Below are positions 1-10,153 of a stretch of 62,835 nucleotides of DNA, piece by piece. Source of the DNA: Flavobacteriia bacterium (lineage in GTDB: Bacteria; Bacteroidota; Bacteroidia; Flavobacteriales_D; Crocinitomicaceae). Below the pieces are notes generated by a model that searched no databases, was not told where the DNA came from, and saw only the letters and a list, made by a program, of their open reading frames with translations. The stretch's first letter is position 1; each line of letters starts with the position of its first letter. The stretch covers positions 1 to 62,835 of the forward strand of contig CANGOA010000002.1 of NCBI GenBank assembly GCA_947455255.1. The letters run 5' to 3'. The position numbers and the translations under genes are program-made.

Positions 1-3000
1 ATTATTTTTTCCAGTTGCATGATAATCGTTATATTGTTTAGATAAACGAACTTTTAGTGTTACATCATTTGACAACAATTTTTGGTCATGTGATAAAATT
101 GGATTTAATACCCAAACTAAACTTGTGTATACATCTTTTAAATTTTTAGAATCACCAATTTTTAATCTGTCATAAATCCAATTATTATTACCATCATAAT
201 TTGGACAATTATGAGATTGATCTGTAAATGAATGAATATTGTTTCCAAAGATATAAATAGCATGTTGACCACCTAAATGCGGTTGACCATTATCATCATA
301 TAATATACTTGTAGGATTCCAAATCATATCCCGACCATTATCGTTTAATAAAAATGAATTTTCTCCAAATGCCATGTGTAAACGCACACCAGTTTCTACA
401 TCAATTGCATACCCAGGAAACCATCCCATTCCAGTTGAATTTGGAATTAATTTACCATTTTTGTCTACACTATTACCTTTACGTATAGCGCCTGCTTCTG
501 CTCCTCCTTCCGTCAAGGACTTATTTCTTCCTAATTCAATAACGGCACAACGAGTCCACTTAGATGTATCATTTGTAATTACAATGTCACAACTTGGTGT
601 TCTAATCAAAGAAGCTAATTCTCTTATATCAGAAATTGCTAATGCATTTACAGCACTTGGGTAAGATAAAGGCATATATTCTGATTGGTAACCAACTAAA
701 CAATGAGGCGCAATACCACCTGAAAGTAAACTTGAATATTTTTGATTTTGGTCCAACCAAACTTGATTTCCTGATTTATCTTTCCCATACGTTGCATCAG
801 GATATAAATATGGATTATTAAATCCTAAAGATGGTGCATTTTCAATAATTTTAACATCTTTTATCCCAGATCTAATCCAATTGTTTGGATTAAATTGATC
901 ATTATCTTTTACAAAAGACAACCATTTTTTGGATGAATCAGCAAATGAGATTGAAGAAGAAATTGGAGTAGCAAACTTACGATATTCTAATATTGCATCC
1001 ATTTTTGCATCAAGTTGAATAGATTCACTTTGAACAATTTGAACAGATATACCCCATTTAGGTATTACTTGTTCATTATTTACTGCAATTGTACTTTCAG
1101 AGAAAACAGAATCCAACAGGATTCCACCATCCTTATTATTATAACGATAAATTACCCATTTAGCAGTATCTACACCATCATTATTAATCGCATCATTCTG
1201 TTGACTTGGATCAATTACATAATTTCTGAATTTACATTCAAAATAACCTTTAGCTAAATTTAATGGGTCAACTACTTTGATGTTTAAAGGTCCTTTTCCA
1301 TAATCATATGTAGGATTATCTAATTTTCCTTTATTTACAATCTCATCATAAGAGCTTTTAACTAATTCAAGTTCACGATTTCCATTTCCTCTACCATCTA
1401 AACGAGTAATTTGAGGTGTGTTTCCATAATTGGATTTTTGAATTAAACTCTCTGAAATAGCTTTATGCGGAATACCATTCACTGGAGAAATTCCTGCACC
1501 GTCATAACCTGTTCTAGACATAATAAACGGAAGTTTTTGTCCATCTGTTGACCCAGGCTCATCAGGAATATAGGTCTTAAAATTATTGTATGCATATGCA
1601 ACTGCAACGTAATAATATTTTTTATTATTAATTAATTTAGCGTTTGTAAAAATATCATTTGTTAAAGAAAAACTATGTTTAATTCCAACATCAGAACCCT
1701 TAACTTTTAAAGAAGGAACAGAAATCCCAAAATCTTCATCATATTCAAAATTTATAATTTTTGAAACACCATTTTTAATATCACATTGAGCAACTAATCT
1801 AGCATTATCAGTATTATATAAATCTGTAGAAGAAGCTTTATCATTTTTTAATTGATAAATCATATATCCTTCAAAACGGTATAATTTGTCGGAAAATTTA
1901 GAATCAATAGAAAAGTCTTTCTCAAAATATTTTTCATTTACATTATTGGAAGAAGATGGATTACTAAGAGTCAAAACTAACTCTTTATCTAATTCTTGAA
2001 TTGATAACTTTGGTGCACTAGGTGGCTCTAAAATTTTAAAACAATTATCAAACAATTGTTGAGCTTTAGTATCTGCACGACGTAAAGCATTTACAGAAGC
2101 AAATAAGCCACTCTCTGAACTACGTCCATATACTATACCAACTGTAATATTGTTAACAGCGCCAGGTTTTAATGTAAATGGACCTGCAGATTGTACAAAG
2201 CGTCGATCACCTTTATTTGCATCCGACCAACTTTTCGCACCAGGATCAACTCCGCCTGTACTCCAATTCAACGTATCAGAATCTGCAGGAAACATATAAT
2301 CAGCAGGGGTAGATGTAACACCAGGTTGGCCTGGGAAACCAGTTCCTCCATACATTGTTTTATCACCAAATCTCCACTTACCAGTCATATAATTATAATA
2401 CTGCGCAGATGATGTTGGATCTGAAAGACTAGCACTTGCATTGGCAGTATAATAAATGAAACGTTTCATTCCATAACGTTCGTTGTCAACTATTCCATCC
2501 CCATAACCTATACCTAAACCTGCATAAACAATACCTTTATTTGTAATAGCATCTTGAACTGTAGGGGATGAAACAAATTTACCTTTTGAATCATATTTCG
2601 GACCAGGATTATCCATGCCATCAGCATCTTGATAAGGACCTTCAAAAAAGTCAAATCCAACAGAAGGAGGATTTACACCATATCCAGGTTTTCCATTAAA
2701 CGATTCATCAAGGTCATCTCCATTATAAATATAACCTAATCCACGAGTTACATCACACCCAACATAATCATCAAGCGGATAACCTAAGTCAGGATCTACA
2801 TATTGTGAAAAATAGGTATTATATAACGTTTGAACACTTCTATTTATCATTTCATAATTATAGAAAGTCATTCTATTAATTTCATCTGTAGTAGTAAACG
2901 TAAATGCTTGGGCACGAATTTCCATACCAATTGGATCTCCACCTGTTTCAGTATGAACATTCCCTTTATCATTAAAAATCCACCAATTTGTCTCATCTCC

Positions 3001-3807
3001 AAATAAGGAAACTCGTCTATCACTTCCACAAACAATATCATCTTTTTTCAAAATATCATCATACCAAGGATAATCTCCATCATTCGCTGGATCATACTCA
3101 CCATCTTTTCCATCCAGACAATTTGCATTATCATAAAAAGGTGCTAGATAATGATCTTGACCCAACGTTTTATTACCGTGAGCAGGCCATGCATAAATTC
3201 GATTTAGGACTTCATTTGATGGCGATTCCATAGTCGCACAAAGAGCATTGTTCATTTTAGTACCTTTACAAGCCTCCCACCAGGTAGAAAATTTAATTAC
3301 CTCTGCTTTACGGATAGTAAAAAACTTATCATACGTTGCGCAATCTGTTGGGGAAATGTTAGCATCTCCAAAATCTTTATATGCTTTATCTCCCACAGGA
3401 TTTTTCAAGTCATATACTCCAGAACCTAAATTTGCAGATAAAGGACCTGCCCAAAAATCATTTCCAGAGGATCTATATTTTTGTGCGGCAATTTTTAACT
3501 GATTATTCACGTCAATACCACCCATCCATAATGATGCTGCATAAATAGCTGTTGGTCCAACAGTTCCTTCTGGAGCTTTTGGCACTTGATACGTTGCAAC
3601 ATTATTAGCTCTATCCAAAAATAATAACCCACCCGTTTCCAAAAGTGCGCTGACATCATTAAAAGCTATTTTTAAGTGTCCACTAGTTGGGGAACATCCT
3701 GATTTATTTACGTGCTTTTGTGCATTTCCTTTTTTATCGAAATCGTAATTATAAGAAAAAACTAAATTACTTAAAGTAAAAGTTATTGCAAATACTAAAT
3801 ATTTCAT
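1..3807 (-). CDS. giant secreted protein, partner of TonB receptor (partial, 3' end outside window)
   Basis: The frame is open from an ATG at 3807 to the left edge: 1269 codons with no stop, and the C-terminus is missing. The N-terminus (MKYLVFAITFTLSNLVFS) is a signal peptide, so the protein is exported. The body is rich in Gly, Asp, Asn and aromatic residues. Around residues 590-720 it looks fibronectin/Ig-like, with a segment containing NNKKYYYVAVAYAYN. Large proteins of this kind often lie next to TonB receptors in Bacteroidota and usually end in a T9SS sorting domain, but that end lies beyond position 1 and cannot be seen. It starts 28 bases after the receptor stop, so the two are probably one operon and may form one outer-membrane complex. 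That link is inference. Confidence 0.85.
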   Translation of the reverse strand, partial: MKYLVFAITFTLSNLVFSYNYDFDKKGNAQKHVNKSGCSPTSGHLKIAFNDVSALLETGGLLFLDRANNVATYQVPKAPEGTVGPTAIYAASLWMGGIDVNNQLKIAAQKYRSSGNDFWAGPLSANLGSGVYDLKNPVGDKAYKDFGDANISPTDCATYDKFFTIRKAEVIKFSTWWEACKGTKMNNALCATMESPSNEVLNRIYAWPAHGNKTLGQDHYLAPFYDNANCLDGKDGEYDPANDGDYPWYDDILKKDDIVCGSDRRVSLFGDETNWWIFNDKGNVHTETGGDPIGMEIRAQAFTFTTTDEINRMTFYNYEMINRSVQTLYNTYFSQYVDPDLGYPLDDYVGCDVTRGLGYIYNGDDLDESFNGKPGYGVNPPSVGFDFFEGPYQDADGMDNPGPKYDSKGKFVSSPTVQDAITNKGIVYAGLGIGYGDGIVDNERYGMKRFIYYTANASASLSDPTSSAQYYNYMTGKWRFGDKTMYGGTGFPGQPGVTSTPADYMFPADSDTLNWSTGGVDPGAKSWSDANKGDRRFVQSAGPFTLKPGAVNNITVGIVYGRSSESGLFASVNALRRADTKAQQLFDNCFKILEPPSAPKLSIQELDKELVLTLSNPSSSNNVNEKYFEKDFSIDSKFSDKLYRFEGYMIYQLKNDKASSTDLYNTDNARLVAQCDIKNGVSKIINFEYDEDFGISVPSLKVKGSDVGIKHSFSLTNDIFTNAKLINNKKYYYVAVAYAYNNFKTYIPDEPGSTDGQKLPFIMSRTGYDGAGISPVNGIPHKAISESLIQKSNYGNTPQITRLDGRGNGNRELELVKSSYDEIVNKGKLDNPTYDYGKGPLNIKVVDPLNLAKGYFECKFRNYVIDPSQQNDAINNDGVDTAKWVIYRYNNKDGGILLDSVFSESTIAVNNEQVIPKWGISVQIVQSESIQLDAKMDAILEYRKFATPISSSISFADSSKKWLSFVKDNDQFNPNNWIRSGIKDVKIIENAPSLGFNNPYLYPDATYGKDKSGNQVWLDQNQKYSSLLSGGIAPHCLVGYQSEYMPLSYPSAVNALAISDIRELASLIRTPSCDIVITNDTSKWTRCAVIELGRNKSLTEGGAEAGAIRKGNSVDKNGKLIPNSTGMGWFPGYAIDVETGVRLHMAFGENSFLLNDNGRDMIWNPTSILYDDNGQPHLGGQHAIYIFGNNIHSFTDQSHNCPNYDGNNNWIYDRLKIGDSKNLKDVYTSLVWVLNPILSHDQKLLSNDVTLKVRLSKQYNDYHATGKNN

Positions 3808-3835
3808 AGCTATATTGTTTTAAAGTAATATTTTA

Positions 3836-6800
3836 TTAAAAATCAAATCTTAATCCTAAACGAATTGTACGAGGTGAACTAATATTAAATGCATTTTGCA
3901 CTTTCATAGTGTAATAGTCTCTGAAAGATTTCTCGTCATATTGATTTTGAATAGATTGTTGAAATTGCGCTGCAGCTAAATAACCATCATCATTCCAGTT
4001 TCCAGTTGCACGATATACATTAAGAACATTGAATTGATTAAATAAATTTGTTGCACGTATATAAACATTTAAAAACACTTTTTTATCTCTATTTAAATTT
4101 ACATCCCCAGCAGTAGCAGATTTATCTTTAATTGTTAATTGAATATTTTTATCTAATTGTAAATCTAATTTATAAGACCAAGGTTTACGTGAGCCATTTA
4201 ACGTACCATCCAAACCAACTGACTGAGGACTAAAAGATACAGCGTTATTAATTGAATTCTGAGAAGAATATGGATTACCAGAGAAGATATTTGTGGTAAT
4301 ATTTAGCCCTACGTTTTCAAACAATTTAATTCCTGCAATTTCTGGACCATTGTAAGCGACTCCTTCACCGTAACGATAGTCTGTTACAAAATTAAATTGG
4401 TGTCTTGTATCATAATCATAAGGGAATATGTTACGAAGATTTGGTTGTCCAGCCTGAATAAATGAAGTGATTGATGCAGCGTCAGTTCCAGTACCTTCTG
4501 CAAATTGCAATGTATAATTTGCAGTCATACGTAAATTACCAGTTCTTCTTAAATCATAAGCAATAGTCAAGCCTTTAACTGTTCCAAAGTCACGATTACC
4601 GTATGTTTTGTAACTTGTTGGATAAGCATCTAAAACATTTATCAATTGAACTTGATTTCTTTGTTCGCGGTAATAAGCCGAAATCTTAATTGAAGATGTT
4701 TTTGATAATACTTGTTGAAAACCTAACTCATAATCAATAGTTGTTTCTGGTTTAAGGTTTGGATTATTAATCAATGGAGACGAAACAGAAGCTAAAAATT
4801 GATAATCTGTAGGATCAAAACGATTTGAAGATGAAGGTCGTTTAGTTAAGATATCATAATGTGCAAAAAACAAAGCTTGGTCAGAAATTGGAAATGAAAA
4901 AGAAAAACGAGGCATAAAATTAATCTGTGGCTTATATGTATCAAAAGCATCCGCATTGATTAATCGAGTTTTAGGATTATCCATTTTAGGATCTACTAGC
5001 CATGGCTTAATTCCTGCTGAAGATTCTAACACTTTTGGACTTTCTACAGGGATTCCTTGTGCATTATACCAGTTTGTTCCAGAACGATATCCATTAATTG
5101 AAGTTGGGTTTTTAGCATCATTAACATACACAACATAATTATCTCCCATGGATGAAGGGATAGCTAATTGTTTACTATCATTACCTAACCAAGAATAAGT
5201 AACTGGTTCTTTTCCAAATAAAGATTTTGCATCCGCAACTGTATGTGCGTTAAACAACAAGTAAGGATCTTTTAACACTGGCTGATTTGCATCAAAAGCG
5301 TCTACACGTAAACCAACATTGAATAATAAATCATTAATTGAAAATTTATCCATTATATATCCTGCTACATAGATAGGTTGAAAAGCACCAATAGAACGTT
5401 TATAATTTCCATGTTCATCAAATTTCGTAAAATAATCTTTTATGTCTGTTTTACCATAGGATTTATTACCTGCTTTATCATAACCATAATATGATATATA
5501 GGAATTACCACTATTTAATAATTCGTCTGCAGAAAACATATTCACGTTTAACAAACTTGGGTCAATACGGTCAAAATCTATCCAGCTACTATTCGATCCA
5601 CCACCAGGTAAATGAAGCGCATTTCGTAAGTTATAATCAAAGAAATATTGATTTTCTTTCATTGTTGAATCTTCTTTGATATTATAAATCATTCTTGCGT
5701 AATCCCCACCAAAATTACCATTATGTTTATAAGCGTACCCCGAATTTAATTCTTCATAAGATACCTGATCATAGTTTCCTAAATGTTGAACTGTTGCTTT
5801 TGAAACATCCACTCCGTTTAAATGTGAATTTGTTAATAATCGACCTATTTTCCATAATTCAATAGGATTTGTAACATTCCAAGATCTATCAAAACGTTGT
5901 TCAAATTCAAAACCAATTGTTAATTTATGTCCACCCATTATCACGTTTCCGTTACCAGTAACACGAAATTGTTCAGCTTGTGATTTACCTATCGAATTAT
6001 AAGGTGTACCAATATTGCTCCATAAATCATACACTGAATTAGGAACATCCCCATTTCTTAAAGCGTTTCCTTGTTGAATTTGAGCTAAATTTTCATAATG
6101 TCCAACAGGACTGTTTGCATAAATTGAATAATACTGTGAAGTTATAGCAGCTAAAGAACTATTAGATTGAGAAGGTACATAATCAACTCTTTCATCTTTC
6201 CATCCATTTTGAGTTGCAGTTAACGTACTGTAATTCATAGAATAAGTTGGGACTCTAGTTGTTGAAAACGTCCCCAAATGACCGTATTCGAATGCATTGA
6301 ATTTATAACGTGCATCATAATTACTACTTGTTGAGCTAGAGTAATCAACCATTAAAGTATAACTTGCACTTTTTATAAGAGCGCTAGGATCTTTTGAATT
6401 ATCAAATCTTTGTGTAAATCGTCCATAAACTCTAAAATCTGAAGTAGTATAATCCCCATTGTTAGAAAAATTTAATAATGAGCTAGAATACGAATATTGT
6501 TTACCAAAATTATAGTTAAATGTACCTCCAAATGTCAAATTAATCGTTGGACCAGTTTTAACATCAATTTTTGCAGTGGATGTAAATGCAGAAGTTCCAG
6601 CATTCATTCTCCATGGATTTTGTTCGAAATCAGATGATTTTAAAAAGTTTGAAGCATGTAATGGAACTTTTCCATCTGGCATTGCTCTTAAAGGGTTAGC
6701 TAATATTTCATCTCTCACATCTTTTTTGATACGGTATCCACCACCATTTGCTAAAGGACGGCTATCTAATTGACTAGTATAATTCGCAGAAATTAAAAAA

Positions 6801-7762
6801 CCTAAAATCGGTTTTTCTTTGTTACCTAAAGAATCTTTTTTAAATAATAATGGTCCTGACAACATACCTTCAACTAGATTATAGCCATATTTATCTAAAC
6901 CGTATACTTTTCCATCATATCCATTTACATCTTTTCCTTTTACATAAATACCAGAACTTACAATTTCTGCATTTCCAAAATAATTTGAAGTTGGCCCTTT
7001 TGTAGTCACCGAAATAATCCCTCCAGTTGCATCCCCATAATTTGCGGGGATACCTCCTGTCATTACACTAATTTCCTCAAAAGCACCTTTAGGAAGATTT
7101 AATCCACCTCTAACTTTTTGACCATCTATAAAAGCAATAGTTGCATCTCCTGCTCCACCTCTCAAACTCATTTCACCAGTACTATTGTTAACACCAGCCA
7201 TTGTACCTACTACACCTGCAACATCACGTACGGCCATTTCTTTAATTTCACCAGCTCCTTTTGAATCACCTGATGCACCAGCATCTTTATCAATTAAAGG
7301 CCTAACATATTTTTTTGTTTTAATAAAAGTTGTTGTTAACTCTACTTCCCCACCCTTCGTAGATTTAGGTTTTTCGCTTGGAACAGTTGTCGTAGTTGTT
7401 GTGGTTGGTTTTTCTACTTTAACCTTTTCTAGAAAAAATGGTTCAAGTGTATTAATTTTATCAGAAGAAACAGTAACACCAGTCAATCCACTTGGTTCAT
7501 ACCCATCAAAAGTTTGCGTAACATAGACATCATAAACACCTGGTTGAATACCTGGTAAACGATACTTACCATTAAAATCGGTTTTACCAATATATTTTGT
7601 TTCCGTACCCGATTTAACAATAATCTTAGCGTCAAACACACCTTCAGTTTTATTTATCGCATCATAAACAAAACCTGTAATCTCACCTGTTCCGTTTTGA
7701 GAAAAGCTATAAACAACCGATAAAAAAACAGTTGCAACCAATAAAGAGAGCTTACGTACCAT
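3836..7762 (-). CDS. TonB-dependent receptor with carboxypeptidase-regulatory N-terminus
   Basis: This 1308-residue protein begins with a signal peptide (cleavage near SFSQ, residue 22). Residues about 25-110 form a carboxypeptidase regulatory-like fold (GKYRLPGIQPGVYDVYV). A Thr-rich linker follows near 118-130, then a plug domain at about 160-260 (SLRGGAGDATIAFIDGQKV, NYGDATGGIISVTT), and the rest is a long beta-barrel ending in the aromatic RLGLRFDF typical of outer-membrane barrels. Such receptors take up ligands with energy from TonB/ExbBD. The ligand cannot be told from sequence. It is larger than classic siderophore receptors and resembles the CarboxypepD_reg receptors of Bacteroidota. 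No SusD-like gene is adjacent; the downstream partner is a giant secreted protein instead. Confidence 0.93.
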   Translation of the reverse strand: MVRKLSLLVATVFLSVVYSFSQNGTGEITGFVYDAINKTEGVFDAKIIVKSGTETKYIGKTDFNGKYRLPGIQPGVYDVYVTQTFDGYEPSGLTGVTVSSDKINTLEPFFLEKVKVEKPTTTTTTTVPSEKPKSTKGGEVELTTTFIKTKKYVRPLIDKDAGASGDSKGAGEIKEMAVRDVAGVVGTMAGVNNSTGEMSLRGGAGDATIAFIDGQKVRGGLNLPKGAFEEISVMTGGIPANYGDATGGIISVTTKGPTSNYFGNAEIVSSGIYVKGKDVNGYDGKVYGLDKYGYNLVEGMLSGPLLFKKDSLGNKEKPILGFLISANYTSQLDSRPLANGGGYRIKKDVRDEILANPLRAMPDGKVPLHASNFLKSSDFEQNPWRMNAGTSAFTSTAKIDVKTGPTINLTFGGTFNYNFGKQYSYSSSLLNFSNNGDYTTSDFRVYGRFTQRFDNSKDPSALIKSASYTLMVDYSSSTSSNYDARYKFNAFEYGHLGTFSTTRVPTYSMNYSTLTATQNGWKDERVDYVPSQSNSSLAAITSQYYSIYANSPVGHYENLAQIQQGNALRNGDVPNSVYDLWSNIGTPYNSIGKSQAEQFRVTGNGNVIMGGHKLTIGFEFEQRFDRSWNVTNPIELWKIGRLLTNSHLNGVDVSKATVQHLGNYDQVSYEELNSGYAYKHNGNFGGDYARMIYNIKEDSTMKENQYFFDYNLRNALHLPGGGSNSSWIDFDRIDPSLLNVNMFSADELLNSGNSYISYYGYDKAGNKSYGKTDIKDYFTKFDEHGNYKRSIGAFQPIYVAGYIMDKFSINDLLFNVGLRVDAFDANQPVLKDPYLLFNAHTVADAKSLFGKEPVTYSWLGNDSKQLAIPSSMGDNYVVYVNDAKNPTSINGYRSGTNWYNAQGIPVESPKVLESSAGIKPWLVDPKMDNPKTRLINADAFDTYKPQINFMPRFSFSFPISDQALFFAHYDILTKRPSSSNRFDPTDYQFLASVSSPLINNPNLKPETTIDYELGFQQVLSKTSSIKISAYYREQRNQVQLINVLDAYPTSYKTYGNRDFGTVKGLTIAYDLRRTGNLRMTANYTLQFAEGTGTDAASITSFIQAGQPNLRNIFPYDYDTRHQFNFVTDYRYGEGVAYNGPEIAGIKLFENVGLNITTNIFSGNPYSSQNSINNAVSFSPQSVGLDGTLNGSRKPWSYKLDLQLDKNIQLTIKDKSATAGDVNLNRDKKVFLNVYIRATNLFNQFNVLNVYRATGNWNDDGYLAAAQFQQSIQNQYDEKSFRDYYTMKVQNAFNISSPRTIRLGLRFDF

Positions 7763-7927
7763 ATCTAAAAAATTAAAATTCTTTATAAAACCTGATTATT
7801 TCACACAAAAGGTCAAAAAATCAAATGCAAATAAAGTGGAAAAAAACGGGTTAACAAAATTTAACCTATTTTTTCTTTTAAACATTTTTAACAATTAGTT
7901 AAAGTTGGCTGTTCGTAAATTTCACAT

Positions 7928-7957
7928 TTGAGCGTCTAATTTTTGTGCGTAAATTTG
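7928..7957 (+). promoter_or_regulatory. flavobacterial-type promoter for the phosphopantetheinyl transferase gene
   Basis: TTG at 7928-7930 and TAAATTTG at 7950-7957 are separated by 19 bases. This matches the Bacteroidota housekeeping pattern TTG-N17-19-TAnnTTTG. The -7 box ends only 4 bases before the ATG at 7962, so a transcript from it would have almost no leader. Confidence 0.6.
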
Positions 7958-7961
7958 TCAC

Positions 7962-8582
7962 ATGCAAGCTTCAAGGGAAATCTTTTCATTTTCAAAAAAG
8001 AATACACAAGTCTACATTACACCTAACAAGGTTGATTTAACTACCGACGTAGATTCAATACATTTACAAGACGAAGAGAAAGAAAAATACGTTGCTTTAA
8101 AATCAGAAAAAAGAAAAAAAGAATTTTTATTAATTCGATTCCTTAGAAATCAACTTTTTCCAAATAAAGAAATCGGATATTTAGATTCAGGTGCTCCATT
8201 TATTAAAGATAATATTCTTTCCATTTCTATAAGTCATACAACTTCTTATGTAGCCATGGCTATTTCAACAGAATCTAGAATCGGATTAGACTTAGAAGAA
8301 GTACAATCTAAAATTATTCGACTCGGTCCAAAATTTATGCACCCAAACGAACTAAAAGAAGCTGATAAAAAAAACATCGCAAAAAGTTACACCTGTTATT
8401 GGTGTGGAAAAGAAGCGCTTTATAAATGGAGTGGAATTGAAGGTTTGAGTTTTCAAAATGATTTACCAATTTATCACAAAAATCATAGTATTTGGGAAGG
8501 TAAATCTGTTAGAATATCTAATGATCCAATTTCATTAGAAATGATAACTTTTGAAAATCACATTTTATGTTTTACTTATTAA
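7962..8582 (+). CDS. 4'-phosphopantetheinyl transferase superfamily protein
   Basis: This enzyme family moves the 4'-phosphopantetheine arm of CoA onto a conserved Ser of acyl or peptidyl carrier proteins. The 206-residue protein has the Sfp-type signatures: RKKEFLLIRFLRN at about 51-63, IGLDLEE at 107-113 (metal ligands D110 and E112), and WCGKEALYK at 147-155 (K150, E151, K155). No carrier protein or synthase lies in the window, so the substrate is unknown. It could be the housekeeping fatty-acid carrier or a specialised one. The ATG at 7962 is the first usable start. The next gene follows after 12 bases, so the two are probably co-transcribed. Confidence 0.88.
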   Translation: MQASREIFSFSKKNTQVYITPNKVDLTTDVDSIHLQDEEKEKYVALKSEKRKKEFLLIRFLRNQLFPNKEIGYLDSGAPFIKDNILSISISHTTSYVAMAISTESRIGLDLEEVQSKIIRLGPKFMHPNELKEADKKNIAKSYTCYWCGKEALYKWSGIEGLSFQNDLPIYHKNHSIWEGKSVRISNDPISLEMITFENHILCFTY

Positions 8583-8594
8583 TCTATATAATCT

Positions 8595-9332
8595 GTGAAA
8601 AAACAAACTATATATGAAGAAATGTTTAACTCAGTTGGACAAATTGCAATATTAATCGATCCAGAGAAAACAAATACAGACAAACAGTTAAAAGAAATTT
8701 TATTCAAAATAGAAAAAAGTAGAGTTAAATTTTTATTTGTTGGTGGTAGTACTGCCACACATTCACAAGTGAAATTCGTTGTTCGTTTCTTAAAAAATAA
8801 TAGTCCTTTAAGTGTCATATTATTTCCTGGATCAAACAAGCAATTTTCAAATGAGGCTGACGGGATTTTATATTTGAGTTTATTATCAAGTAGGAATCCA
8901 AAATATTTAATTGAACAACATATTGAAAATTCGATTGAAATCTACAATTCACATCTTGAAGTATTACCTACTGCTTACCTATTAATAGACGGTTCAAGTG
9001 ACAGTTCTGTCGCAAAAATAAGTGACTCAAAACCACTAACAAGAACAAGTAAAAAAGAAGTACTAAAAACTTCGTTAGCAGGTTTACTTCAAGGTAAAAA
9101 AATCATCTTTTTAGATGCAGGAAGTGGTGCAAAAAAAACTGTACCTAATTCAATAATAAAGGAAATAAAAAAACATACTAATGCTCCATTAATAATAGGA
9201 GGAGGTGTAAAAACAACTAAAAAATTAATTTCACTTAAGAGTTTAGGTGTAAACATTATTGTAGTAGGTAATTTACTTGAAAAAAATTTAAAAAAATTTA
9301 GTGAAATTTCAAGTTATTTAAATCAGAAATAA
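8595..9332 (+). CDS. geranylgeranylglyceryl/heptaprenylglyceryl phosphate synthase-like protein
   Basis: This 245-residue TIM-barrel protein belongs to the GGGPS/PcrB family, which joins a polyprenyl diphosphate to sn-glycerol-1-phosphate. Visible signatures are LIDPEK (20-25), FLFVGGSTAT (47-56), ILFPGSN (75-81), YLLIDGS (128-134), FLDAGSGA (172-179), IIGGGV (200-205) and VVGN (223-226), the last groups binding phosphate. The family gives archaeal-type ether-lipid precursors, but many Bacteroidota carry a homologue whose physiological product is not settled. I chose the GTG at 8595, 12 bases after the previous stop. The ATG at 8622 would remove a helix that the family normally has before the first strand. 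Confidence 0.85.
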   Translation: MKKQTIYEEMFNSVGQIAILIDPEKTNTDKQLKEILFKIEKSRVKFLFVGGSTATHSQVKFVVRFLKNNSPLSVILFPGSNKQFSNEADGILYLSLLSSRNPKYLIEQHIENSIEIYNSHLEVLPTAYLLIDGSSDSSVAKISDSKPLTRTSKKEVLKTSLAGLLQGKKIIFLDAGSGAKKTVPNSIIKEIKKHTNAPLIIGGGVKTTKKLISLKSLGVNIIVVGNLLEKNLKKFSEISSYLNQK

Positions 9333-9445
9333 CAACATAAAAAATAAAATATTTACTAATTAAATAGTTTCAGTTTTCAGCCAAGTTGTCAGTCAAAAGA
9401 TCAGGGTATAATTATTGATTTAATTGCGTTATTTATAAAATATTT

Positions 9446-10153
9446 ATGCAAAAAAAAGCATTTAATTCAGAGATATTTATTTATCCAACATTATTAATTT
9501 TACTATTATGGGTTATATATTGGGGAGAATTCAACACCCCAATCGACCTTGTAAGTTTAGGAATAATGCCTCGAACATTAGGAGGTTTAAGTGGAGTATT
9601 TTTCTCACCATTACTTCATTCTACAAACGACATTTATCATCTAATTAATAATACATTTCCCATATTTATATTAGGAGTTGCCATACTCTTTTATTATAGA
9701 AAGATCGCATTTCAAGTATTCTTTTTAAGCTGGCTAATTTCGGGTATATTAACTTGGTTTATCGCGAAAAATGAAGGCTCATATCATATAGGAATAAGTA
9801 GTGTCATTTACGCTTTAATTTGTTTTTTATTTTTAAGTGGGGTATTAAGAAGACAAAAACAATTACAAGCAGTTTCCTTATTGATAGTATTACTTTATGG
9901 TAGCTTAGTATGGGGAATATTTCCTGTCGAAGAAAAGATTTCTTGGCAAGGTCATTTAGGAGGAAGTATAGCAGGTATATTCTTAGCAATTTATTTTTAT
10001 GAAAGTCCGATAAAACAGGGAAAGACAGAAGTAAAGGTAGATTTAAAAATCACAAAAGTTACACATAAACGTATAAACGACTTAAATAAACAATACTTAG
10101 AGAATAGTAGCTCTAAACACATTTTTGACTATACTATTTCAAAACAGGATTAA
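9446..10153 (+). CDS. rhomboid-family intramembrane serine protease
   Basis: This 235-residue membrane protein has about six hydrophobic segments and a charged C-terminal tail of about 45 residues. Rhomboids cleave transmembrane substrates with a Ser-His dyad. The candidate nucleophile is S118 in HIGISSVIYAL and the candidate base is H170 in WQGHLGGSIAG. HLINN (65-69) fits the usual H-x-x-x-N motif. The usual GxSG reads G-I-S-S here, so the residue after the serine is not glycine. Both dyad residues are kept, so activity is plausible. The last 20 bases overlap the convergent phosphatase gene. Confidence 0.82.
   Translation: MQKKAFNSEIFIYPTLLILLLWVIYWGEFNTPIDLVSLGIMPRTLGGLSGVFFSPLLHSTNDIYHLINNTFPIFILGVAILFYYRKIAFQVFFLSWLISGILTWFIAKNEGSYHIGISSVIYALICFLFLSGVLRRQKQLQAVSLLIVLLYGSLVWGIFPVEEKISWQGHLGGSIAGIFLAIYFYESPIKQGKTEVKVDLKITKVTHKRINDLNKQYLENSSSKHIFDYTISKQD

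Noticed and set aside
1-3807. Possible pseudogene because no closed frame covers 1-3807
   Set aside because: The minus frame is open without a stop for 1269 codons; it only lacks a stop because the window ends.
7185-7526. 113-residue open frame antisense to the TonB receptor
   Set aside because: Low-complexity valine run is the mirror of the Thr-rich linker of the receptor; no start signals and no family.
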